This document shows, piece after piece, positions 7,222 through 13,271 of a DNA stretch of 13,271 nt. Origin of the DNA: Quisquiliibacterium sp. (GTDB taxonomy: Bacteria > Pseudomonadota > Gammaproteobacteria > Burkholderiales > Burkholderiaceae_E); the NCBI GenBank assembly GCA_023257915.1, contig JALRBB010000355.1, forward strand, positions 1 to 13,271, written 5' to 3'. The stretch's first letter is position 1. Every line of letters starts with the position of its first letter. Under the pieces are notes generated by a model. The model was not told the DNA's origin and did no database searches. It worked only from the letters and a program-made list of their open reading frames with translations. A program made the position numbers and the translations under genes.

Positions 7222-7259
7222 CCCGCGGGGATGACACCCGCGGGGCGACGTCCGCGGGG
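7222..7259. repeat. Three tandem ~15-bp CCCGCGGGG repeats, possible terminator hairpin
   Basis: CCCGCGGGG occurs at 7222-7230 and 7237-7245, with a slightly shorter copy, CCGCGGGG, at 7252-7259, giving a pitch of about 15 bases. Each core is self-complementary, and neighbouring copies can pair into an 8-bp GC stem with a loop such as GATGACA. The block begins one base after the CoA-transferase stop codon, in the convergent gap with the GST. It may act as a transcription barrier, though no T run follows. Confidence 0.6.
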
Positions 7260-7299
7260 ATCAAGCGCAGTGCACGCGGGTCCGCGCCCTCAACCCGGA

Positions 7300-7926
7300 T
7301 CAGCTCAGCGCGACCTCGAAGCCACGCTTGACCGCGGGCCTGCCCATCATCGCCTCGTACCAGCGCTTGACGTTCGGAAACTCGGCCAGATCCACCTTGT
7401 GCCGCTCATGGCGCCAGGCCCAGCCGACGATCGCAAAGTCTGCGATCGACAACTCGCCGGCAAAAAATTCCTGCGCGGCCAGCCGGCGATCCATCACACC
7501 GTACAGCCTGCGGGTCTCTTTCGAGTAGCGCTCCAGCCCGTAGCGCTGGTCAGCCTCATTTTGCAGACCGATGAAGTGATGCACCTGCCCGGGCATTGGC
7601 CCGAAGCCACCCATCTGAAACATCAGCCACTCATAGACCGGCACCCGGGCACGCAGATCGGCGGGCAGAAACTTCCCGGTCTTTTCGGCCAGGTAAAGCA
7701 AGATTGCGCCGGACTCGAACACGCTGATCGGCGTGCCGCCCGGGCCACCATGGTCCACGATCGCCGGAATCTTGTTGTTCGGGCTGATCTCCAGAAAGGA
7801 AGGTGCGAACTGCTCGTCTTTCGTGATGTTGACCGGCTTGACCGTGTAGGCCAGTCCCATCTCCTCGAGCGCGACGCTGATCTTGCGTCCGTTCGGCGTG
7901 TTCCAGGTGTAAAGCTCGATCGTCAT
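7300..7926 (-). CDS. Glutathione S-transferase, YfcG/Ure2p-like
   Basis: This 208-aa protein is a complete cytosolic GST. The N-terminal thioredoxin-fold domain starts TIELYTWNTPNGRKIS; the TPNG motif (10-13) with Thr10 and Asn12 is the active-site signature of YfcG/Ure2p-like enzymes, which bind glutathione without a catalytic Tyr, Ser or Cys. NKIPAI (51-56) carries the cis-proline and ES (71-72) contacts the glutathione gamma-glutamyl group. The helical domain has GELSIADFA (157-165), the N-capping box. Known members act as glutathione-disulfide reductases or conjugating enzymes. GGAG lies five bases before ATG 7926. It is co-directional with the liv operon but separated from it by a strong terminator, so it may be a separate unit or a readthrough gene. 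Its link to the catabolic genes is not shown. Confidence 0.92.
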   Translation of the reverse strand: MTIELYTWNTPNGRKISVALEEMGLAYTVKPVNITKDEQFAPSFLEISPNNKIPAIVDHGGPGGTPISVFESGAILLYLAEKTGKFLPADLRARVPVYEWLMFQMGGFGPMPGQVHHFIGLQNEADQRYGLERYSKETRRLYGVMDRRLAAQEFFAGELSIADFAIVGWAWRHERHKVDLAEFPNVKRWYEAMMGRPAVKRGFEVALS

Positions 7927-8005
7927 TGTTTCTCCAGGTTGCTAGGCCGCGACATCTGCAGCCGTCATTGTGCGCGCGCCGCGCGAGCCCTGCTTGCCGG
8001 CCTTC

Positions 8006-8035
8006 AAAGCAAACGGGCCCGCAGAGCGGGCCCGT
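8006..8035 (-). terminator. Rho-independent terminator of the liv operon
   Basis: On the plus strand ACGGGCCCGC (8013-8022) and GCGGGCCCGT (8026-8035) are perfect 10-base inverted arms around a three-base loop. Read on the minus strand the stem is followed by TTGCTTTG, a moderately T-rich tail. It lies 42 bases past the stop of the binding-protein gene and ahead of the GST gene. Confidence 0.8.
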
Positions 8036-8038
8036 CCG

Positions 8039-8064
8039 GTCAGGCCTGCAGAACAGGCCCTGAC
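8039..8064 (-). terminator. Second hairpin upstream of the liv terminator
   Basis: On the plus strand GTCAGG and CCTGAC flank CCTG and CAGG, giving a stem with a single-base bulge between the liv binding-protein stop codon and the main terminator hairpin. It may protect the 3' end of the abundant binding-protein mRNA or assist termination. Confidence 0.4.
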
Positions 8065-8077
8065 CCATCAAAGCGAA

Positions 8078-9286
8078 TCAACGGCCGTAGACTTTGCCGA
8101 AACGCTCGTAGGATTTTCCGTTGAAGCGGATCATCTGCTCGCGCTCGACCGGAGAAAAGTCATCCGCAGCGGTCTTGACCCCAACGCCAGGCAGCGCCAT
8201 CGGCACTTCCTTGATGTCGAGACTGGCAGCCTGCTTCATGATGTTGGCACGAGTCAGGTTGTCACCGGCCTGTTTGAGGACCTGGACCAGGGAATGGACG
8301 GTAGTAAACCCGATCACCGGCAGCGAGTCCTTGATGTTGGCATCAGGCACGTACTTGGCCAGGAACGCTGCATATTCCTTGAAGTCCGGAGCGTCTTGCC
8401 AGGCCGGATCAGTCGGGTCCTTCAGGTACTGAACCGACATGATGCCGACCGAGTTGTCCAGGCCAGCAGGCGTCAACACCGAACCGACGGAAGATGACAC
8501 GCTGTTCAGCAGGTGGGCCGGTTTCCATCCGATCGCCGCAGCTTTCTTGATTGCCTGGGCGGCAAACTTCGGCGTTGTGACGTTGTAGAACACATTAACG
8601 CCAGCAGCCTGAAGCTCGAGGATCTGGCTGTCGATGGTCGGATCGGTGGTCTCGTACGACAGCTTCTTGATGATCAAGGTCTTGGCCTTGTCGCCGAGAC
8701 CAGCCTCCAGGCCGTGTACGTAGTCCTTACCGTAGTCGTCGTTCTGGTAAAGGATACCGATCTTGGCATTGGGAATCTTGTCAAGGATGTACTCGGCGTA
8801 GATCTTGCCCTCACCCTGATAGTTCGGCTGCCAGCCCATCGTCCACGGGAAGTTTTTCGGGTCGGCCCACTTCGTGGCACCAGTGGTCACGAACAGTTGG
8901 GGAACCTTCTTCTGGTTCATGTACTTGTGGATCGCCGAGTTGGTCGGCGTACCGAGCGTGCCGAACAGGAACAACACTTCTTCCTGCTCGACCAGCTTAC
9001 GGGCCTGCTCGACAGTCTTCGGCGGGCTGTAGCCATCGTCGAGCGAGATGAAGTTGATCTTGCGACCGTTGATGCCGCCCTTCTCATTGATCATCTTGAA
9101 GTAGCCGGCCATCGTCTTGCCGATGACGCCGTAGGCCGATGCCGGTCCGGAGTACGGCATGATGTTGCCGATCTTGATCTCCTTGTCGTCGGCGCCCGGG
9201 TCGTACTGCCCTTTGGCCGAAGCCGGTGCCGCTGCGAAAGCGGCTGCGACCGCCACGGTCATGATGCTGAAATCACGTCTTTTCAT
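8078..9286 (-). CDS. Periplasmic binding protein of HAAT/branched-chain amino acid-type ABC transporter (LivK-like)
   Basis: This 402-aa protein opens with MKRRDFSIMTVAVAAAF, a classic signal peptide with a likely cut at ASA/K (24/25). The mature start DKEIKIGNIMPYSGPASAYG (34-53) and the following INEKGGINGRKI (67-78) are hallmarks of the type I periplasmic fold of leucine/aromatic-acid binding proteins. It captures the ligand and delivers it to the LivHM permease. AGGAGG seven bases upstream of ATG 9286 is the best ribosome-binding site in the operon, fitting the need for excess binding protein. It is the last operon gene, 48 bases after livM, and is followed by a strong terminator. HAAT binding proteins in catabolic clusters often take aromatic or aliphatic acids rather than amino acids; the ligand here is unknown, and the CoA-ester enzymes nearby favour a carboxylic acid. 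Confidence 0.95.
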   Translation of the reverse strand: MKRRDFSIMTVAVAAAFAAAPASAKGQYDPGADDKEIKIGNIMPYSGPASAYGVIGKTMAGYFKMINEKGGINGRKINFISLDDGYSPPKTVEQARKLVEQEEVLFLFGTLGTPTNSAIHKYMNQKKVPQLFVTTGATKWADPKNFPWTMGWQPNYQGEGKIYAEYILDKIPNAKIGILYQNDDYGKDYVHGLEAGLGDKAKTLIIKKLSYETTDPTIDSQILELQAAGVNVFYNVTTPKFAAQAIKKAAAIGWKPAHLLNSVSSSVGSVLTPAGLDNSVGIMSVQYLKDPTDPAWQDAPDFKEYAAFLAKYVPDANIKDSLPVIGFTTVHSLVQVLKQAGDNLTRANIMKQAASLDIKEVPMALPGVGVKTAADDFSPVEREQMIRFNGKSYERFGKVYGR

Positions 9287-9334
9287 CTGTCTTCCTCCTG
9301 CCTATTGAATGGCTTTGAATGAAACGGTAAAGAA

Positions 9335-10339
9335 TCAGGGATGCTCTGAAGCGTCCGAGTCGACATGCCGGTGGCCGATCTTTTCCCAGATCTTGCGCAG
9401 CAGCCCCATGACACCGGTGGGCATCACGTACATGAACGTTATCAGGAATATGCCGTAAATCGCCCATGGCGCAGCTTTGGAGATTTCGTCGGCAATGTTC
9501 GGGATGAACTGGATGAAGATGCCGCCGAAGATCGCACCCGGAATCGACGCCAGTCCGCCCACCACCAGGCCGACCAGGAACGAAATCGACAGAAACACGG
9601 TAAAGCTGTCCGGAGCGACAAACGCAACCACGACCGCACCCAGCGCACCGGCCACGCCGGTAAACGCGGCAGAGACCCCGAATGTCACCGACTTGAAGTA
9701 GGTCAGGTTGATGCCCATCGCCGAGGCTGCGATCGGATGGTCACGAATGGCGATCAGCGCCCGGCCGACCCTGCCTCGCAGCAGGTTATACGCGACCCAG
9801 AACATGATGATCGCCACGATCAAGGACACGATGTACAGCCAACGATCCGAATTCAGGCGCTGACCGAACATCATCAGGCTGAAAGGCGCATCCGGCTTGG
9901 CCAGGACGATGCCCTGCACGCCACCGGTCAGGGCTTCGAGATGGTTGTACTTGAGCAGTTGGGGGATCGACAGCGCCAGCGCGAACGTCGCGAGCGCCAG
10001 GTAATGTCCAGACAGTCGTAGCGCCGGGAACCCGATCAGCCATCCGAAGCCAAGGCAAATCACACCGGCAATTGGCAGGGTCGCCCAATACACCATCCCG
10101 GTCTTGTCCATCAGGATGGCCGCGGTGTAGGCGCCGATCGCGTAGAAAGCCCCATGCCCGAGCGAGAACTGCCCGTTAAAGCCGGTCAGAATGTTCAGCC
10201 CAAGAATGGCGATCGCATAGACGATCACCAGATTCATCTGGAACACCCGGAAGTTCTTGACCAGGAAGGGCGCGACCAGCAGCACCGCCAACACCACGAT
10301 GCTGCCCAGAATCACCCATTTGCGATTGAGAATATTCAT
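9335..10339 (-). CDS. livM: Branched-chain amino acid-type ABC transporter permease LivM
   Basis: This 334-aa integral membrane protein has the usual LivM length. Hydrophobic segments begin near residues 9-27 and 35-50, and more follow through about 305. GLNILTGFNGQFSLGHGAFY (47-66) is the family's N-terminal signature. RGRVGRALIAIRDHPIAASA (188-207) is the cytoplasmic coupling loop that contacts the ATPases, followed by MGIN. The C-terminus (316-334) is a charged cytoplasmic tail. Its ATG overlaps the livH stop codon by four bases (ATGA), indicating translational coupling. It forms the membrane channel with LivH. The substrate depends on the binding protein and is not visible here. Confidence 0.95.
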   Translation of the reverse strand: MNILNRKWVILGSIVVLAVLLVAPFLVKNFRVFQMNLVIVYAIAILGLNILTGFNGQFSLGHGAFYAIGAYTAAILMDKTGMVYWATLPIAGVICLGFGWLIGFPALRLSGHYLALATFALALSIPQLLKYNHLEALTGGVQGIVLAKPDAPFSLMMFGQRLNSDRWLYIVSLIVAIIMFWVAYNLLRGRVGRALIAIRDHPIAASAMGINLTYFKSVTFGVSAAFTGVAGALGAVVVAFVAPDSFTVFLSISFLVGLVVGGLASIPGAIFGGIFIQFIPNIADEISKAAPWAIYGIFLITFMYVMPTGVMGLLRKIWEKIGHRHVDSDASEHP

Positions 10340-11208
10340 ACGCGAGTCACCACGACCTTACCGAACAGACCGCTCGGTTTCAGGGTAAGCACGCCGACGA
10401 TCATCACCAGCGCAACGGACAACTTCAGTTCGGTGCCAATCACATAAGCGCCGAGCAAGTTCTCGAGGACACCGACGATCAGGCCCCCGAGCACCGCACC
10501 CCACGGATTATCGATGCCACCGAACAAGGCAGCAGCGAACCCGTACAACAGGATGCCTGACATCATGTTCGGATCCAGGAACACCACCGGTGCGATCATC
10601 ATGCCGGCCACCGATCCGATCGCGGCTGCCAGACCCCAGCCAACCGCCAGCATCATCGACACCCGGATACCGACCAGACGGGCAGAGTCCGGATTTTGCG
10701 CGGCGGCACGCATTGCCAGGCCGACCGGCGTGAACCGGAAGAACAGGAACAGCGCCAGCAGCACGCAGAACGTAACCGCCATCGAGCCGACCTCATGGGC
10801 CGAAAAGAACCGGGTCGTGAACCAGGCATCCTTCGGAAACGGACTCTGGAACGGCTTGATCGTGTAGTCGAAGATCCAGCCGGCCACCGAGTTGAAGATG
10901 ACCAGCAGGCCGATAAACACGATCACATTGGTCAGCACCGGCGCCTTCTCGACCGGACGCAGGAATATGCGCTGCACCACGAAACCGAGGATGAATGATG
11001 CGGCGATCGTGACAAAGAAGGCGGCCCAGTAGGGCCAGCCTTTTTCGAGCAGCGCCCAGGCAATGAAGGTTGAGAACATCGCCATCTCGCCCTGCGCGAA
11101 ATTCAGGTGATGCGTCGACTGGTAGATCATGACCAGCGCCAGACCGACAGCCGCATAGATGCTGCCGGCAGCAAGCCCGGACACCACCTGATGAATAAAT
11201 CCATCCAT
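10336..11208 (-). CDS. livH: Branched-chain amino acid-type ABC transporter permease LivH
   Basis: This 290-aa membrane protein is the second channel subunit. The N-terminus GLAAGSIYAAVGLALVMIYQ (11-30) followed by THHLNFAQGEM (32-42) is the LivH signature. GLAMRAAAQNPDSARLVGI (163-181) is the EAA-like cytoplasmic loop that docks on the ATPases. The C-terminus ends LKPSGLFGK (276-284), as in the family. AGGAG lies upstream of ATG 11208, 21 bases after the livF stop codon. The stop codon overlaps the livM start. A role in importing an organic acid with LivM, LivG, LivF and the binding protein is inferred from the intact operon. Confidence 0.95.
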   Translation of the reverse strand: MDGFIHQVVSGLAAGSIYAAVGLALVMIYQSTHHLNFAQGEMAMFSTFIAWALLEKGWPYWAAFFVTIAASFILGFVVQRIFLRPVEKAPVLTNVIVFIGLLVIFNSVAGWIFDYTIKPFQSPFPKDAWFTTRFFSAHEVGSMAVTFCVLLALFLFFRFTPVGLAMRAAAQNPDSARLVGIRVSMMLAVGWGLAAAIGSVAGMMIAPVVFLDPNMMSGILLYGFAAALFGGIDNPWGAVLGGLIVGVLENLLGAYVIGTELKLSVALVMIVGVLTLKPSGLFGKVVVTRV

Positions 11209-11229
11209 TATTTTTCTCCTGCTTGCCGA

Positions 11230-11943
11230 TCAGTAGCCAAGATAAGCGCGACGAATGCTCTCGTCACCCTTGATCATTTCGCTTGGTCCGGACACTGCAA
11301 CACGTCCGGTCTCTAGCAGATAGGCGTTCTTGGCTAGATCCAGCGCGATCGAAGCATTCTGCTCAACGAGCAGCATGCTGACCTTGTCCTGTTCGTTGAT
11401 TTCGCGAAGGATCCGATAGATTTCGACGACGATCAGTGGTGCCAGGCCGAATGACGGTTCGTCCAGTAACAGCAAGCGCGGGCGAAGCATCAGAGCCCGG
11501 CTGATCGCCAGCATCTGCTGCTCACCGCCGGACAAGGTTCCGGCCTGCTGATGGCGACGCTCTTTCAGGCGCGGAAAGCGTGTGTACATCCGCTCCAGAT
11601 CCAGCGCGACCTCGGCCTTGTCCCGCCGGGTGATTGCGCCGAGCCGAAGATTCTCCTCAGTGGTCAGACCGGTAAAGGTTCCACGGCCGTCTGGCACATG
11701 CCCAACACCGTGACGCACGATGCTCTCGGTGCTCTTGCCGACCAGTTCCTGGCCATCGAGCTTGATGCTGCCGGTGGTTCGCGTCGTCTGGCACAACGCG
11801 CGCAGCGTGGTGGTCTTACCCGCACCATTGGCACCGAGGATGGCGGTGACAGAACCTTCCTCAAGAAAGAAATCGATTCCAAACAGGGCCTGCGTGTTGC
11901 CATAGAACGCGTTCAGGCCGGAAACCTCGAGCAGCTTACTCAT
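11230..11943 (-). CDS. livF: ABC transporter ATP-binding protein LivF
   Basis: This 237-aa protein is a complete nucleotide-binding subunit that powers LivHM. Walker A GANGAGKT is at 37-44 (Lys43), the ABC signature LSGGEQQ at 137-143, Walker B LLLLDEP at 157-163 with catalytic Glu162, and a short helical insert lies between. The switch position after VEQN (193-196) carries Asn instead of the H-loop His, a usual LivF trait paired with LivG. The C-terminus AYLGY is typical of LivF. The start ATG 11943 overlaps the livG TAA by eight bases, so the two ATPases are translationally coupled. All catalytic motifs are intact apart from that family-typical switch. Confidence 0.96.
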   Translation of the reverse strand: MSKLLEVSGLNAFYGNTQALFGIDFFLEEGSVTAILGANGAGKTTTLRALCQTTRTTGSIKLDGQELVGKSTESIVRHGVGHVPDGRGTFTGLTTEENLRLGAITRRDKAEVALDLERMYTRFPRLKERRHQQAGTLSGGEQQMLAISRALMLRPRLLLLDEPSFGLAPLIVVEIYRILREINEQDKVSMLLVEQNASIALDLAKNAYLLETGRVAVSGPSEMIKGDESIRRAYLGY

Positions 11944-12718
11944 GCGCGGTCGTCCCCAGATAGGCCTCGATCACCTCGGGGTGCGCCTGGATCTCGGCCG
12001 GCGTCCCCTCAGCGATCTTGCGACCGAAGTTCATTGCAATGATGTGATCCGAAACCGACATCACCAGGCTCATGTGATGCTCGACCAGCAGCACCGTGGT
12101 GTTGCGCTTCTCGCAGATGTCGCGAATTGTGTCGCCCAAACCCGACAGCTCTTCATGGTTCAGGCCGGCGGCTGGCTCATCGAGCAGCAGCAGCTTCGGA
12201 TCCGAGGCCAGCGCGCGGGCCAGCTCGACGCGCTTTTGAATGCCGAACGGCAGATCGCCGACCGCGCGATTGCGATAGGGCGTCAGCCCGATGTAGTCCA
12301 TGATCTCGCGGGCGTGCTCACGCATGCGCTCCTCTTCGGCTCGTACCGAAGGCAGCCATAATGCGCTACGGAGGAACCCGGCGTTCGAGCGACAGTGCGC
12401 ACCGACCATCACATTGCGCTCCACACTCATCGTGCGGAACATTGCGAGGTTCTGGAAGGTGCGGCCGATGCCCAGCTTCGCGATCTCGTGGACCGGCGTG
12501 TTGGTGATCGACTTGCCTTCGAACAGCAGGTCGCCCTCCTGATACTGATACAGGCGGCTCAGGCAATTGAACAGCGTCGTCTTGCCTGCCCCATTCGGGC
12601 CGATCAGACCGCAAACGCCGCCCTTGGGAACGTCGAAGCTGATCGAGTTGAGCGCGACCACGCCGCCGAAGCGCACAGTGATACCGCGCACACTGAGTAG
12701 TGCGTCAGTTGCCGACAA
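11936..12718 (-). CDS. livG: ABC transporter ATP-binding protein LivG, TTG start
   Basis: This 260-aa protein is the first gene of the liv operon. Walker A GPNGAGKT is at 40-47, the signature is LPFGIQKR at 156-163 (the LPxGxQR form normal for LivG), Walker B LLLLDEP at 176-182 with Glu181, and the H-loop His214 is in VEHH. GRTFQN (85-90) is the Q-loop. The reading frame has no usable ATG: the start is TTG 12718, with GGAG seven bases upstream, which gives the expected N-terminus MSATDALLSVRGITVRFGG. An ATG at 12722 is out of frame and encodes only five residues (see findings). With LivF it forms the ATPase heterodimer. The operon is expressed from the promoter at 12794-12822. Confidence 0.95.
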   Translation of the reverse strand: MSATDALLSVRGITVRFGGVVALNSISFDVPKGGVCGLIGPNGAGKTTLFNCLSRLYQYQEGDLLFEGKSITNTPVHEIAKLGIGRTFQNLAMFRTMSVERNVMVGAHCRSNAGFLRSALWLPSVRAEEERMREHAREIMDYIGLTPYRNRAVGDLPFGIQKRVELARALASDPKLLLLDEPAAGLNHEELSGLGDTIRDICEKRNTTVLLVEHHMSLVMSVSDHIIAMNFGRKIAEGTPAEIQAHPEVIEAYLGTTAHE

Positions 12719-12793
12719 ACATCGTCTCCTACGCAGCCTTGAAGGCCGCTTGTTTTGAATTTCTCGAACGCGCCATGCGTGCTCGGAACCGCA

Positions 12794-12822
12794 TTTATAC
12801 GGACTTGCGGCAAGTCGATCAA
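12794..12822 (-). promoter_or_regulatory. sigma70-type promoter of the liv operon
   Basis: On the minus strand TTGATC (12822-12817) and TATAAA (12799-12794) are separated by exactly 17 bases. The -10 matches the consensus at five of six positions and the -35 at four of six. It implies a leader of about 65 bases before the TTG start. The spacer contains a palindrome listed separately, so the promoter is probably controlled. Confidence 0.7.
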
Positions 12823-12825
12823 GTC
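12802..12825. promoter_or_regulatory. Operator-like array of three half-sites in the liv promoter
   Basis: On the plus strand GACTTG (12802-12807), CAAGTC (12811-12816) and CAAGTC (12820-12825) are exact copies of one 6-bp half-site, the first inverted, each separated by three bases (9-bp pitch). The first pair makes the 15-base palindrome GACTTGCGGCAAGTC. The array occupies the spacer and -35 of the liv promoter, the position of a repressor site. The half-site does not match an operator I know. Confidence 0.6.
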
Positions 12826-12878
12826 GCAGGGTTTTTAGTGCTGGGCAAAGATGGCGAAACCTCGTAACTGGCGATAGG

Positions 12879-12905
12879 TTGACGCGCGAGCGGCACTGTT
12901 ACCAT
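12879..12905 (+). promoter_or_regulatory. Weak candidate promoter of the aldehyde dehydrogenase gene
   Basis: TTGACG (12879-12884) matches the -35 consensus at five of six positions. The nearest -10-like box is TACCAT (12900-12905) after 15 bases, which is short and only a fair match. It leaves a 30-base leader containing GGGAG before ATG 12936. The region between the liv operator and this promoter is about 50 bases, so one regulator could influence both directions. Confidence 0.3.
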
Positions 12906-12935
12906 CAATCGATCCGCACCGAGGGAGTCCGAAGG

Positions 12936-13271
12936 ATGGCCACAGACGCCGCGTTCAAGCTCACATATTCCACGATGTTCGATCCGCCCGAACAACTGCA
13001 TACGCAGTTCGACGTGGCGCTCGAAACCACGCGCGCGAAGCTCGGCAGGCTGCATCCGATGTGGATTGGCGGCAAGGCGCGCCTGGCTGCCAGCGAGTTC
13101 GAGGTTCGCTCCCCGATCGACCATGACCTGCTGGTGGCTCGCATCCCCAGCGCGGGCCGCGAGGATGTCAACGACGCGATCTCCGCGGCGCATCACGAGT
13201 TTGCCCGCTGGTCGGCAACCCCTTGGCGCGAACGCTTGCAGCTGTTGCGCCGAGCGGCCGAACTGATCGAG
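12936..13271 (+). CDS. Aldehyde dehydrogenase, N-terminal part (1-pyrroline-5-carboxylate dehydrogenase-like)
   Basis: The reading frame is open from ATG 12936 to the window edge, giving the first 112 residues of a protein that should be about 500 aa. The N-terminus LTYSTMFDPPEQLH (9-22) followed by LGRLHPMWIGG (36-46), SPIDHDLLVARIPSAG (59-74) and the helix through WRERLQLLRRAAELIE is the NAD(P)-aldehyde dehydrogenase N-terminal domain, of the style seen in P5C dehydrogenase-like ALDHs. The active-site Cys and Glu lie beyond the window, so activity cannot be judged. GGGAG lies eight bases upstream of the ATG. It is divergent from the liv operon across about 217 bases holding the operator array. 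It may oxidise an aldehyde intermediate of the imported compound, or a glutamate-semialdehyde-type compound (both inferred). Confidence 0.88.
   Translation, partial: MATDAAFKLTYSTMFDPPEQLHTQFDVALETTRAKLGRLHPMWIGGKARLAASEFEVRSPIDHDLLVARIPSAGREDVNDAISAAHHEFARWSATPWRERLQLLRRAAELIE

Noticed and set aside
7222..7259. CRISPR-like repeat
   Set aside because: Units are about 15 bases without spacers of the right length, only three copies, and no cas gene is nearby.
7168..8124. 318-codon plus-strand frame across the GST gene and the liv terminator
   Set aside because: It overlaps the end of the CoA-transferase, the whole GST and the terminator hairpin, and has no recognisable domain.
8513..9322. 269-codon plus-strand frame opposite the binding-protein gene
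   Set aside because: Shadow of a strongly supported gene with signal peptide and good ribosome-binding site; no domain seen.
12819..13196. Minus-strand frame overlapping the aldehyde dehydrogenase start
   Set aside because: The plus-strand frame encodes a recognisable aldehyde dehydrogenase N-terminus; the minus frame would also run through the liv operator region.

Overview
The window looks like a chromosomal segment of a GC-rich, aerobic pseudomonad-type Proteobacterium, most likely a betaproteobacterium (Burkholderiales or Rhodocyclales type). This rests on the base composition and on the style of the proteins: paired acyl-CoA dehydrogenases, a CaiB/BaiF CoA-transferase, a crotonase and a complete HAAT-type ABC transporter. 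The taxon is an inference. I see no phage, IS element, rRNA, tRNA or CRISPR.

Layout. (1) 83-445 (-) is a small exported protein of unknown function with its own AT-rich promoter region. (2) 561-1394 (-) is an SDR oxidoreductase. It is divergent from (3) two adjacent acyl-CoA dehydrogenase-fold genes, 1614-2762 and 2781-3845 (+), probably the two subunits of one heteromeric enzyme. (4) 3881-5041 and 5118-5903 (-) are an iron-containing alcohol dehydrogenase/maleylacetate reductase-like protein and a crotonase, co-directional and probably one transcript. They converge on the ACAD pair and are divergent from (5) a CaiB/BaiF CoA-transferase, 6000-7220 (+). (6) 7300-7926 (-) is a YfcG/Ure2p-like glutathione S-transferase. 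(7) 8078-12718 (-) is a complete liv-type operon in the order ATPase G, ATPase F, permease H, permease M, binding protein K. It starts at a TTG codon and ends at a strong hairpin terminator. (8) From 12936 (+) to the window edge is the N-terminal part of an aldehyde dehydrogenase, divergent from the liv operon.

Together the genes read as a peripheral catabolic island for an organic acid that is imported by the HAAT transporter, activated by CoA transfer and processed by alpha,beta-dehydrogenation, crotonase chemistry and SDR/Fe-ADH/ALDH redox steps. No ring-cleaving oxygenase, thiolase or CoA ligase lies in the window, so the substrate cannot be named from this sequence. Three of the enzymes depart from textbook catalytic residues: the crotonase lacks both catalytic glutamates, the SDR lacks the YxxxK tyrosine, and the Fe-ADH has Arg at the usual Asp metal-ligand position. 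These departures suggest specialised subfamilies.

The clearest regulatory signal is in the liv/ALDH divergent region. Three 6-bp half-sites of GACTTG/CAAGTC type, at 9-bp pitch, sit in the spacer and -35 of a good sigma70 promoter for livG. No regulator gene is present in the window.
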